DNA from: Paludibacteraceae bacterium
GTDB taxonomy: Bacteria > Bacteroidota > Bacteroidia > Bacteroidales > Paludibacteraceae
Length of the DNA stretch: 64,000 bases
Reading direction: 5' to 3'
Assembly (NCBI GenBank): GCA_017625155.1
Contig: JAGALP010000003.1
Span: 248,001-312,000, forward strand
Shown: piece by piece, positions 52,258 through 61,535 of the stretch
How the letters are laid out: each line of letters starts with the position of its first letter
How positions within the stretch are numbered: the stretch's first letter is position 1
Position numbers and translations under genes: made by a program
Notes under the pieces: generated by a model
Seen by the model: the letters and a program-made list of their open reading frames with translations, nothing else
Databases searched by the model: none
What the model was told of the DNA's origin: nothing

Positions 52258-55200
52258 ATGAAACGTATTTACTGTTTGATGATGACCCTAATTTTGGTGG
52301 TTGGTGCAATGGCACAAACCAAGGTTACGGGTACAGTGTATGAAGAGGCAGGTATTGGTGCAATTGGTGCCAATGTTGTGGCTGAGGGAACTACAGTTGG
52401 TACAGTGACTGACTTTGATGGTTTCTTTGAGTTGACAGTGCCTGCAGGTGTAAAAAATCTGGTTATCTCTTACATGGGTTATAAGACGGTGACTATTCCA
52501 GTGAAACCAAACATTACTGTTACTCTTGAGAGCGATACCGAGCAACTGGAAGAGGTGGTTGTGACTGGTATGGTGAAGCAGGATAAGCGTTTGTTCACGG
52601 GTGCTGCTACCAAGTTGGAGGCAGATGAAACTATGCTTTCGGGTGTGGCAGATGTGAGCCGCAGTTTGGAAGGTCGTGCCGCTGGTGTGAGCGTGCAAAA
52701 CGTGAGTGGTACCTTTGGTACAGCTCCTAAAATCCGTGTGCGTGGTGCAACATCTATTTACGGTGCGAGCAAGCCTTTGTGGGTTGTGGATGGCGTCATT
52801 TTGGAGGATGCTGTGGAGTTGAGTGCAGATGACTTGTCATCAGGTGATGCTACTACTTTGATTGCGAGTGCGATTTCTGGTATCAACTCGGAGGATATTG
52901 AGAGTTTTCAAATTTTGAAAGACGGTTCTGCTACCTCTATATATGGTGCGCGCGCGATGGCGGGTGTGATTGTTGTAACCACCAAGAAAGGTAAAGCTGG
53001 TCAATCAAAATTGAACTATACTGGTGAAGTTACCTATCGTATGGTGCCTTCATACGATGACTATAATATCTGTAACTCGCAAGAGCAAATGGGTATTTAC
53101 CAAGAGTTTGAGCGCAAAGGTTGGCTTGAATATTCTTCGCTCTATGGAGCAAAGAACTCGGGTGTGTATGGTCGTATGTATGCCTTGATTGATGCGGCTA
53201 AAGACGGAGGTAATGGCTTGGCAAATACCCCTGAAGCTAAGAATGCCTACTTGCGTGCTGCTGAGTTCCGCAATACCGACTGGTTCGCAGAATTGTTCAA
53301 CCAAACAGTGATGCACAACCACTCTGTATCTTTCTCTACAGGTAGTGAGCGCGCACGCGTGTATGCTTCATTGTCAGCTATGCAAGATCCAGGATGGTAC
53401 AAAGCTAGTGAGGTGGCTCGTTTTACGGGAATGATGAATGCAAGTTATGATGTATTACCTGCTACAAGCAAGCAAAAGTTGTCCGTGGGTATTGCTACTA
53501 TGGGTAGTTACCGTAAGCAACAAGCGCCTGGTACTATCTCTGCAAGCACAGACCCTATCAATGGTACAGTGAGTCGTGAGTTTGATATCAACCCATTCTC
53601 TTATGCGATGAATACATCGCGTGCGATGGATCCTGAAGAGACTTATCGTCGTAACTATTGCGATTTCAATATCAACGACGAGTTAGATAATAACTACATT
53701 GATATTAAGGTAACTGACCTCAAATTCCAAGGTGATATCAACTGGAAGCCTGTTCGCGGTCTTGAGTTTGCAGCACTAGCAGCTATTCGCTACTATTCAA
53801 GTCGTCAAGAGCACAATATTAAAGACGATAGCAACCAAGCGCGTGCATATCGTGCAGGTATTGATCCAGAGAATGCTACTATTCGCGACTCCAACCCATA
53901 TCTCTATTCAGATCCAGACAATCCATTGGCATTGCCTGAGACCGTATTGCCAAAGGGTGGTATCTATGACTTGACCGAATACTCATTGACTTCTATGGAC
54001 CTCCGTGCTACAGTTGCTTACAATGCGGACTTGGGTAAAAATGGAGATCATATTCTCAACCTGTTTGCAGGCTCTGAGTTGAACTCTACTGACCGTCAAG
54101 CAACATGGTTCCGTGGTTGGGGTTATCAATACAACAATGGTGGTATTCCATATATAGATTATCGCCTCTTCAAGCAAAGTCAAGAGGAGGGTTCAGAATA
54201 CTATTCTAATAGTTTCCAATACCTGCGCAATCTCGCTTTCTTTGGAATGGCAACCTATTCATACAAAGCACGTTACACCATTAACGGAACGCTTCGTTAC
54301 GAAGGTTCTAATATGTTAGGTAAGAGCCGCCAAGCGCGCTGGTTGCCTACATGGAACGTATCTGGTTCATGGAATGCACATGAGGAAAATTGGTGGGCAC
54401 CTACATTTGGCAAGGCTTGGACTTATGCCAGCTTGAAGGCTAGTTACTCATTGACCGCCGACCGTGGTCCTGCTAGTAACTCATTAGCAGTATTCCAGTC
54501 ATTTACCCCATGGCGTCCAAGTACAGCTGCAAATGAGTCTGCTATTAATCTTGCAGCATTGGAAAACTCTGAGCTGACCTACGAGAAGAAACATGAGCTC
54601 AATATTGGTCTTGCTCTTGGTTTTGTAGACAACCGTATCAACGTAGAGTTCGACTGGTATCGCCGTAACAACTTCGACCTCATTGGTTATACGCAAACCA
54701 TGGGTGTGGGTGGTGTAACCACCAAGTTGGCGAACGATGCTACTATGGAGTCAACAGGTTGTGAGTTCACTATATCTACTGTAAATATTAAGAACAAAGA
54801 TTTCAAGTGGACTACCGACTGGATCTTCGGTTGGGCAGAGAATACCATCACAAAGTTGGATTCACGTTCACAAGTGTATTCACTCGTAAATGGTGTGGGC
54901 CGTACTGAAGGTCGTCCAATTGGTGCTCTCTATAGTATTCCATTTGCTGGATTGACTGAGGAAGGTCTTCCTACCTTCTATATCGATGCAGAGCATACAC
55001 AAATAGCAGGTCCTGGTAACTATGCAGACATCTACTTCCAAGAATACGAAAATATAGATTATTTGAAATACGAGGGTACTATTGATCCTAAAATTACGGG
55101 TTCGTTTGGTAACACATTCTCTTGGAAAGGTTTGAAACTCAACGTGTTCTTTACCTATAGCTTCGGTAACGTACTCCGTTTGGATAACCTCTGCCCAGTA

Positions 55201-55614
55201 TATAGCAGTGACTATAGCGACCTTACAGCGAGCATGAAGGAGATGAAGAATCGTTGGATGGTACCAGGTGATGAGAATATCACAACCATCCCATCAATTC
55301 CTACCGTTCGCCAAATGCGTGAGATTGATGCACTCAACAATGCATATTCTGCATACAACTACTCTACCGAGCGTGTAGCAAAAGGTGACTTCATTCGTTT
55401 GAAAGAGTTGTCTTTGGCATACGATTTGCCTAAGAAGTATTTAGAGGGACAAAAAGCGGTATCAAGCTTTGGTGTGAAACTGAGTGCAACCAACTTGTGG
55501 TTGGCATACGCTGACAAAAAGTTGAACGGACGTGACCCTGAGTATTATAACACAGGTGGTGTGTCTTCTCCTGTTCCACGCCAATTCACATTGACCGTAA
55601 AATTAGGATTCTAA
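52258..55614 (+). CDS. SusC/RagA-type TonB-dependent outer-membrane transporter
   Basis: 1118 residues. Signal peptide (about 1-19); carboxypeptidase-like N-terminal domain (about 20-95; TKVTGTVYEEAGIGAIGANV); plug domain (about 100-240; the SusC/RagA signature LKDGSATSIYGARAMAGVIV); then a 22-strand barrel ending ...LTVKLGF with the outer-membrane C-terminal Phe. There is no extra N-terminal STN domain, so no sigma/anti-sigma signalling is expected. It heads the locus with SusD, a metallopeptidase and two more lipoprotein/surface genes. Confidence 0.96.
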   Translation: MKRIYCLMMTLILVVGAMAQTKVTGTVYEEAGIGAIGANVVAEGTTVGTVTDFDGFFELTVPAGVKNLVISYMGYKTVTIPVKPNITVTLESDTEQLEEVVVTGMVKQDKRLFTGAATKLEADETMLSGVADVSRSLEGRAAGVSVQNVSGTFGTAPKIRVRGATSIYGASKPLWVVDGVILEDAVELSADDLSSGDATTLIASAISGINSEDIESFQILKDGSATSIYGARAMAGVIVVTTKKGKAGQSKLNYTGEVTYRMVPSYDDYNICNSQEQMGIYQEFERKGWLEYSSLYGAKNSGVYGRMYALIDAAKDGGNGLANTPEAKNAYLRAAEFRNTDWFAELFNQTVMHNHSVSFSTGSERARVYASLSAMQDPGWYKASEVARFTGMMNASYDVLPATSKQKLSVGIATMGSYRKQQAPGTISASTDPINGTVSREFDINPFSYAMNTSRAMDPEETYRRNYCDFNINDELDNNYIDIKVTDLKFQGDINWKPVRGLEFAALAAIRYYSSRQEHNIKDDSNQARAYRAGIDPENATIRDSNPYLYSDPDNPLALPETVLPKGGIYDLTEYSLTSMDLRATVAYNADLGKNGDHILNLFAGSELNSTDRQATWFRGWGYQYNNGGIPYIDYRLFKQSQEEGSEYYSNSFQYLRNLAFFGMATYSYKARYTINGTLRYEGSNMLGKSRQARWLPTWNVSGSWNAHEENWWAPTFGKAWTYASLKASYSLTADRGPASNSLAVFQSFTPWRPSTAANESAINLAALENSELTYEKKHELNIGLALGFVDNRINVEFDWYRRNNFDLIGYTQTMGVGGVTTKLANDATMESTGCEFTISTVNIKNKDFKWTTDWIFGWAENTITKLDSRSQVYSLVNGVGRTEGRPIGALYSIPFAGLTEEGLPTFYIDAEHTQIAGPGNYADIYFQEYENIDYLKYEGTIDPKITGSFGNTFSWKGLKLNVFFTYSFGNVLRLDNLCPVYSSDYSDLTASMKEMKNRWMVPGDENITTIPSIPTVRQMREIDALNNAYSAYNYSTERVAKGDFIRLKELSLAYDLPKKYLEGQKAVSSFGVKLSATNLWLAYADKKLNGRDPEYYNTGGVSSPVPRQFTLTVKLGF

Positions 55615-55644
55615 TCCCACCTAACACTTAATTAAGAAAGGAAT

Positions 55645-57435
55645 ATGAAGATGAAAAAGAATATATTTGTTATCATTGCTCTATTAGCATCAGTTACAAC
55701 GGCTTGTGATTTCTTGGATAAAGAGCCAGATTTGCGTGCTACGATTGACACACCAGAAAAAGTTCGCCTTCTGTTGGTTAGTGCCTATACAGAAGCGAAT
55801 AGTGCACCTCTTTGCGAGTATTCATCCGACCAAGTGGTTGACAATAACGTGCCAGACCCAAAGACGGGTCAAGCCAATGCGGTTAATCCATTGGATGTAA
55901 TGTACAACGATATTTTTGCTTGGAGACCAGTTAAGCAATCAAGCAACGACTCCCCAAAACTGATTTGGGATGCTCACTACACCGCAATTGCAACTGCTAA
56001 CTCGGCGCTTGAGGCCATCAAGAAACTCGAGGAGCAAGGTGTTAATATGAATGCAGAAAAAGGTGAGGCATTGCTCTCTCGTGCTTACCACCACTTCTTG
56101 CTGGCTGGTGTATTCTGCCAAGCGTGGAAAAACGTAGAAGATAGCAAGAAGGATCTTGGTCTTACCTATATGATGCAACCAGAGACCAAAGTGGCTCCTA
56201 AGTATTCTCGCGGTCCAGAATTAGAGGTAGGTTTGGACCTCAATGGAGATACTGCTTGGGTTGGAGGTTCGTTGTATCATACCTTTATGAATATCCAAAA
56301 AGATCTTGAGGCTGGTTTACAATTGGTGTCTGATGAGTACTATAGTGTACCTCGTTATCACTTCAACGTGAAAGCAGCACATGCTTTTGCTGCACGTTTC
56401 TATCTCTACAAACGTGAATGGGCAAAGGTGGTTGAGCATGCAGACTACGTATTGACTACTACTGATGAGACCACATTGTCAATGCTCTTTGATGCAGAAA
56501 CTAACCGTGATCAAAGTAACATTGAATTAGCGTTCAAGCACTATATTGATGTGCAAGCTCCTTCTAACCTCTTGCTAATCGCTACGTACTCATCTTCTGC
56601 ATATGCGCACTTCCCAACTTATGGTCGCTATCAAGTGAATGGTGAGGCTCAGAACTTCGCTACGCATGGAGCAGGTCCTTGCTGGACTGGACAATTCCCT
56701 GGTGTTCGTTTTTGGAGTGCTGATCAGAAATTGGGTGGTTTTATAGCAAAAGATTATTACGACTTTGAATATACCGATAAAGTGGCAGGCTATGGATACG
56801 TTCGTATGGTGAGTCGTGCGTTTACTACCAACGAAACACTACTTTGCCGTGCTGAGGCAAAAGCATATCTCAATGACTTTGCAGGTTCAGCCAATGACTT
56901 CCGTCTATGGTGTCAAAGCTATAATGTAGGTGGTCGTATGAATATGAATGCTGATAGTACAGTAAAATTGAATGCTGAAATTATTACGAAATTCTATACC
57001 GAGAAAGCAGGTACTAAGTTTGCGCCAGTATTGCACAACCAAGATATGGCAGCAGATTGGGTAATTACTCCAGAGCAAATGCCATTTGTGCATTGTGCAT
57101 TGCATTTCCGCCGTATTGAGGGCATGCATGATGGTCTCCGTTGGCACGATCTTAAACGTTATGGTATTGAAATTGAACACGTTCAAGGCAAAGATGCTCC
57201 ACGTAAACTCGTGTGGAACGATGATCGCCGTGCTATCCAGTTGCCACAAGAGGTTATCGTTGCAGGTATGACCGCCAACCCACGCGAGGTAATGGGTGAT
57301 AACTTGGATGGTAGCATGACAATCTCACCATCTCTAGATCCAAGTGATGTATATACCCAATCAACTCCTACTTATGTAAGTGCTGCTTCTTTGCCAAGTA
57401 GCAGTAGTTTGAAATTAGTGGAGGATGAAGAGTAA
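55645..57435 (+). CDS. SusD/RagB-type surface lipoprotein
   Basis: 596 residues with lipobox VTTAC (Cys about 21) and the DFLDKEPD start common to SusD-like proteins. The helical TPR-like core (e.g. ALLSRAYHHFLLAG) and C-terminal RRIEGMHDGLRWHDLKRYGI segment are family marks. It caps the SusC barrel and binds the nutrient. ATG 55645 is used; 55651 is also possible. It follows susC by 30 bp. Confidence 0.94.
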   Translation: MKMKKNIFVIIALLASVTTACDFLDKEPDLRATIDTPEKVRLLLVSAYTEANSAPLCEYSSDQVVDNNVPDPKTGQANAVNPLDVMYNDIFAWRPVKQSSNDSPKLIWDAHYTAIATANSALEAIKKLEEQGVNMNAEKGEALLSRAYHHFLLAGVFCQAWKNVEDSKKDLGLTYMMQPETKVAPKYSRGPELEVGLDLNGDTAWVGGSLYHTFMNIQKDLEAGLQLVSDEYYSVPRYHFNVKAAHAFAARFYLYKREWAKVVEHADYVLTTTDETTLSMLFDAETNRDQSNIELAFKHYIDVQAPSNLLLIATYSSSAYAHFPTYGRYQVNGEAQNFATHGAGPCWTGQFPGVRFWSADQKLGGFIAKDYYDFEYTDKVAGYGYVRMVSRAFTTNETLLCRAEAKAYLNDFAGSANDFRLWCQSYNVGGRMNMNADSTVKLNAEIITKFYTEKAGTKFAPVLHNQDMAADWVITPEQMPFVHCALHFRRIEGMHDGLRWHDLKRYGIEIEHVQGKDAPRKLVWNDDRRAIQLPQEVIVAGMTANPREVMGDNLDGSMTISPSLDPSDVYTQSTPTYVSAASLPSSSSLKLVEDEE

Positions 57436-57467
57436 AAGAATGATTAACTACTAAATTTATAATAGTT

Positions 57468-58370
57468 ATGAAAAGTTTATATAAAATTTTAGCAGTTGCT
57501 TGTCTTGTAATGGGCTTCGCTGCTTGTGACAATGAGCAATTGACTGGTGAGTCTATTTTCATTGATCCAGTGATTGACACCACTACTTACACCTATCAAT
57601 TTGATAAGTGGTTGGATAAATACTATACTGAGCCATACAACGTAGAGTTCCTCTATAAGTTGGATGACAATGCTACAGACCCTAACTACAATGTGGTACC
57701 AGTAAGTATTGGTATGGCAGATACAATGGCACACTTGGCTCTCTATTTGTGGTACGATGTGTATGACTCGGTTGTAAATCCAGGGTTCTTAAAAACATAT
57801 GGACCAAAGATGATTCAACTCATAGGTTCATCCATGCTTGATCCTGTGCAAGGTACAGAGAAATTGGGTTATGCAGAAGGCGGTATCAAGATTACTATCT
57901 TGAAGGTGAACAAGATGCAGCTCAATAATATAGACAACTTGAATGAGTATATCTTCAAGACCATGCACCACGAGTTTGCGCACATCTTGCACCAACAAAA
58001 GAACTATCCTACTGAGTTTGCACAAATCACTCCTGCCAACTACGATCCTATCAAATGGCAAGAGCGTACAAATAAAGAGGCTTGGCAATTGGGATGCGTT
58101 ACCAACTACGGCAGTAGCGAAGCGCGTGAGGACTTTGTAGAGGTGATTGCTAACTACATCGTGAAGCCAGATGCTTGGTGGGACAATATGCTTAGAGAGG
58201 CTGGTGATGAAGGTGCTGCAATTATCCAACAAAAGTGGGAAATTTGCAATACCTGGTTGGAAGAGAAATGGGAGATTGATCTTGATGCTCTTCGTGATGA
58301 GGTGCAAAAACGTCAACAAAATCTTGACTGGGAGATGATTATGAACCTTGAGTTCTTGAATGGCAAATAA
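57468..58370 (+). CDS. Putative zinc-binding metallopeptidase, lipoprotein
   Basis: 300 residues; lipobox GFAAC (Cys20). The zincin motif HHEFAHILHQ (about 166-175) with a downstream acidic segment SSEAREDFVEVIANYIV, where Glu or Asp could be the third ligand. It is the putative zinc-binding metallopeptidase kind that accompanies SusC/SusD pairs in Bacteroidota. It probably acts on the cell surface on proteins taken up by the transporter. It follows susD by 32 bp. Confidence 0.85.
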   Translation: MKSLYKILAVACLVMGFAACDNEQLTGESIFIDPVIDTTTYTYQFDKWLDKYYTEPYNVEFLYKLDDNATDPNYNVVPVSIGMADTMAHLALYLWYDVYDSVVNPGFLKTYGPKMIQLIGSSMLDPVQGTEKLGYAEGGIKITILKVNKMQLNNIDNLNEYIFKTMHHEFAHILHQQKNYPTEFAQITPANYDPIKWQERTNKEAWQLGCVTNYGSSEAREDFVEVIANYIVKPDAWWDNMLREAGDEGAAIIQQKWEICNTWLEEKWEIDLDALRDEVQKRQQNLDWEMIMNLEFLNGK

Positions 58371-58397
58371 GTTTTTAACGAATAAATTGATTAAGAT

Positions 58398-59702
58398 ATG
58401 AAAGCAAAATATTTAGTATTGATTGGATTGTTTGCAGCTACAATGGTTGCATGCAGTCGCGATGAAGAAAGCTTATTTGACAAGCCTGCTGCTCAACGTG
58501 CGCAAGAGGCTATCGAAAATGCGTTTGATGTACTGACCTCTAATGAGGCAGGTTGGGAAATGGCATATTTCCCTAACTTGGAGGCAAGCGCAAAGGGTTA
58601 TAATATGGTATTAAAGTTCAATAAGAATGGTAATGTGAGCGCTACTGCAAAGAATTCATCCACGACCATGAACAAAATCATGACCGATACTGCCAGTACA
58701 TGGGCAGTAAAGAGCGATTACGGACCAATCTTGACATTTGATACTTACAACGATGTGTTTCACGCATTCTCAGATCCACAAGATAATGGTGCTGGTTTGT
58801 TAGGTGACTATGAGTTCTTGATTTTGAAGGCTACTCCAGAGTTGGTACTTTTGAAAGGTAAAAAGCATAGCGCATATAGTGTGATGCGTCCAATGAAGAA
58901 TACAGATTTAGTTGCTTATTTCTCCGCTTGCGAGAAGATGCAAAGCAATCTCTTTGGTAATAATAACATTGTAACACTTACCCAAGGAGATAACAAAATG
59001 TATCTCTATAAAGGTTCTGAAGGTCAGTTCCAAAGTGCTGAATATGGTTCTCCACTTGTAGCTGAGGCTGCAACTTATCACCCATTATGCGCTACCGAGG
59101 ATGGTATCATCGTTTCTACTGGTTTTGGTGAAGATATACACGATCATGTTTTCTATTATGATAGCGTTAAGGGTGAGCTGAAGAGCGAGAAGGGAGCGCT
59201 GATGAATGCAGGTAATCTAAATGTACTTTTTGGTGCTTACTTTACCGATAACGCTTTTGGATGGGCTGTAGATCCTGAAGGTCAAGAGACAGTAGATGCT
59301 TTGTTAGAAGCTGTTAATACTGCAATGAATAATACATCTGCTAAGATGAAAGTGATGGGATATGGCTACAAGCAATCATTGAATATGTACGAAGGCGGAT
59401 ATTTCATGCTAGTAAACTTTACTTATAAACAAGGAAAGAAGAATCAAGAGAAGAAATTAGTGTGGACCATTGATTTGACACAAGATGAGAATGGTATCAC
59501 CGTAGCTAATGCAGTTCCTTATGATAAAAATACGGAAACCTTCCTTGGCCAAATTCCAGCTGCTCAAGCAGTGGCTGATGCCATGTTGGGCTCATTCTCA
59601 GCTACTCCTTTAGAAGGCAGTCTCTTTAATGCAGTAGCAGGCATGAAATTGGTTGGCGATAAGGAATTGGTAGTAAGAGGAGCTAATAATATTAAAATGT
59701 AA
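58398..59702 (+). CDS. DUF4302 domain lipoprotein
   Basis: 434 residues; lipobox ATMVAC (Cys19). The N-terminal half fits DUF4302 (ENAFDVLTSNEAGWEMAYFP, KGYNMVLKFNKNGNVSATAK, LLGDYEFLILKATPELVLLKG). It is an outer-surface lipoprotein of unknown ligand that is typically encoded with SusC/SusD and the metallopeptidase. It starts 27 bp after that gene. Confidence 0.85.
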   Translation: MKAKYLVLIGLFAATMVACSRDEESLFDKPAAQRAQEAIENAFDVLTSNEAGWEMAYFPNLEASAKGYNMVLKFNKNGNVSATAKNSSTTMNKIMTDTASTWAVKSDYGPILTFDTYNDVFHAFSDPQDNGAGLLGDYEFLILKATPELVLLKGKKHSAYSVMRPMKNTDLVAYFSACEKMQSNLFGNNNIVTLTQGDNKMYLYKGSEGQFQSAEYGSPLVAEAATYHPLCATEDGIIVSTGFGEDIHDHVFYYDSVKGELKSEKGALMNAGNLNVLFGAYFTDNAFGWAVDPEGQETVDALLEAVNTAMNNTSAKMKVMGYGYKQSLNMYEGGYFMLVNFTYKQGKKNQEKKLVWTIDLTQDENGITVANAVPYDKNTETFLGQIPAAQAVADAMLGSFSATPLEGSLFNAVAGMKLVGDKELVVRGANNIKM

Positions 59703-59780
59703 TTAGCACATTTTTAATTAGAATAGAAATACAATTAACGAGATAAATCTCATAATGTTTAACAACAAAATTTTAAAGGT

Positions 59781-61382
59781 ATGAAAAAGATTACTCTTTT
59801 AAGTGCAGTGCTCGTAGCTGGTATGGCTACCGCACAAGTTCAAGTTCCTATGAACACGGAGATCCGCAAGGCTGAGTTTTCATCTATTGAGATGACCGCT
59901 GAGGTAACTATGGAGGAGTGGAATGCTGAGTATGTGGCTAAGCAAAAGGCTGCAGCAGCTGATTACGCAGCACATGACTACTATTATGCTGAAGGTATGA
60001 TGCATTTCGGTTACACTCCACAATTTCATGGCTTGCTATCATCTTTTATTGCTGTTCCTTATTTGGATAGCGTAGTATGGACTAACTATTATGGTCCTAC
60101 AAGCTGGTATTCTCAAGCCAATAATTCATTGGTGGCAGAGAATAGCGAGACTTTTGTTACAGCTTATGGTATCGATGGTCAATACTATCTCCCATACACT
60201 ACAGACCACACTTTGACACAAGGAGATCAAACCTACAAAATCAAGGGTTATAAGTATGCAGCTGGTAATGAGAACGGTGGCTACTTGGCTTCTGCAATTG
60301 CTCCTATTATTATCTCTACTGGTGAGATGATTCCTTTGACACTCTGCGGTATGGAAACTGATCCTATGAACAATGAGTCTGGTTCAGATTTTTACCAAAT
60401 TAGTGCTACTGGACGTGGTGCTTATGTTTATGGTACTAAGTTGGTTGTTGATACAGCAAGTGGTGCAACAGCTGATACACTTCTCTCTACAGTTCGCAAT
60501 CTTAGCCTAATGCAAATTAGCGCAGTAAACATTCCAGTTTACAATGCAAATGGTACTACAATTTTGCCAGAAGGTGGTCAAGTTAAGATTGAAATTTTTG
60601 CTGCAGATTTGACCCAAGGCATTATCTATACCGATTCTGTTCTTGCAACAACTGTAGTTACATCTGAGAACTTCCTTGAACTTAGTGGTACAATGGGTAC
60701 TATCACAGCTAAGTTCTATGAGGAAGATCCATTTGGTGGTGTAATGGAAGTTAATGTAGCGGTAGCTGGTGACTTCGTTATTCAATTAACTGGCTACAAT
60801 GAGTCTGGTTGCGACTTTGGTATCTTTGCAGACTATTATACTCCTGGTGGTACAACCTTGTATAAGGTTAATGGTAAATATACTCCTATCTTCGCTGAAA
60901 GCTCTAACCTTGCTATCAGCTATGATGCATATTGGCCAGCTATTCAAGGTTATGATGGCAATGTTATGACCGTTGGTGTAGAGGGCGGTGCAGCTGCATA
61001 TGGTCAGTACCCAATGGCTTTGTTGGAAACCAACACTTATATGACTATGGAAGATACATGGATCGTAGATTATCCAGAGTGGTTGACAGTTGAATATGGC
61101 GTAGTAAATGTGGGTACTGAAGAGCAACCATGGTATATGGGTGGTGTTCAAGTAACTGCAGAGCCATTGACTGAAGGTGCAGGTCGTCAAGGTGTGATTA
61201 CTATTGATGCTGATGGAGTTCTCTATGAATTGCTTGTTAACCAAGGTGATGTAACATCTGGTGTTGAGAACATCGTAACTCCTTCTGTAAACGACAACAA
61301 GATCTACAACCTCCTTGGTGTTGAGGTTGACGAGACCTACAAAGGTATCGTTATCAAGAACGGTAAGAAGTATATCCAATAA
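59781..61382 (+). CDS. Large secreted protein with a C-terminal sorting-type tail
   Basis: 533 residues with a signal peptide (about 1-18, AVLVAGMATAQ). Beta-rich repeats over the middle; a BACON-like segment near 425-490 (WIVDYPEWLTVEYG ... GVITIDADG). The end, YNLLGVEVDETYKGIVIKNG then KKYIQ, fits the short C-terminal signals of T9SS or related exported proteins in Bacteroidales. It closes the SusC/SusD locus, 78 bp after the DUF4302 gene and before a strong terminator, so it is probably surface-exposed. Confidence 0.75.
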   Translation: MKKITLLSAVLVAGMATAQVQVPMNTEIRKAEFSSIEMTAEVTMEEWNAEYVAKQKAAAADYAAHDYYYAEGMMHFGYTPQFHGLLSSFIAVPYLDSVVWTNYYGPTSWYSQANNSLVAENSETFVTAYGIDGQYYLPYTTDHTLTQGDQTYKIKGYKYAAGNENGGYLASAIAPIIISTGEMIPLTLCGMETDPMNNESGSDFYQISATGRGAYVYGTKLVVDTASGATADTLLSTVRNLSLMQISAVNIPVYNANGTTILPEGGQVKIEIFAADLTQGIIYTDSVLATTVVTSENFLELSGTMGTITAKFYEEDPFGGVMEVNVAVAGDFVIQLTGYNESGCDFGIFADYYTPGGTTLYKVNGKYTPIFAESSNLAISYDAYWPAIQGYDGNVMTVGVEGGAAAYGQYPMALLETNTYMTMEDTWIVDYPEWLTVEYGVVNVGTEEQPWYMGGVQVTAEPLTEGAGRQGVITIDADGVLYELLVNQGDVTSGVENIVTPSVNDNKIYNLLGVEVDETYKGIVIKNGKKYIQ

Positions 61383-61401
61383 TCTCTCAATGAGGTAAAA
61401 T

Positions 61402-61440
61402 AAAAAACGCGACTCCATCGGGGTCGCGTTTTTTGTATTT
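61402..61440 (+). terminator. Terminator of the SusC/SusD locus
   Basis: 12-bp stem AAAAAACGCGAC / GTCGCGTTTTTT with a 9-nt loop. Confidence 0.88.
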
Positions 61441-61480
61441 GCATATATTTTGCATCTATGGGTGTTCTGTATAGGTAACG

Positions 61481-61513
61481 AATAGTGCGGTTATTGTCCG
61501 GTTATTGTGCGGT
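61481..61513. repeat. Three 11-bp units (same family as 16490-16544)
   Basis: AATAGTGCGGT, TATTGTCCGGT, TATTGTGCGGT in tandem; their reverse complement ACCGCACAATA matches the CGCACAATA unit of the array after pckA. Confidence 0.85.
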
Positions 61514-61535
61514 GCGAGTGGGGAATTTTGTGTAT

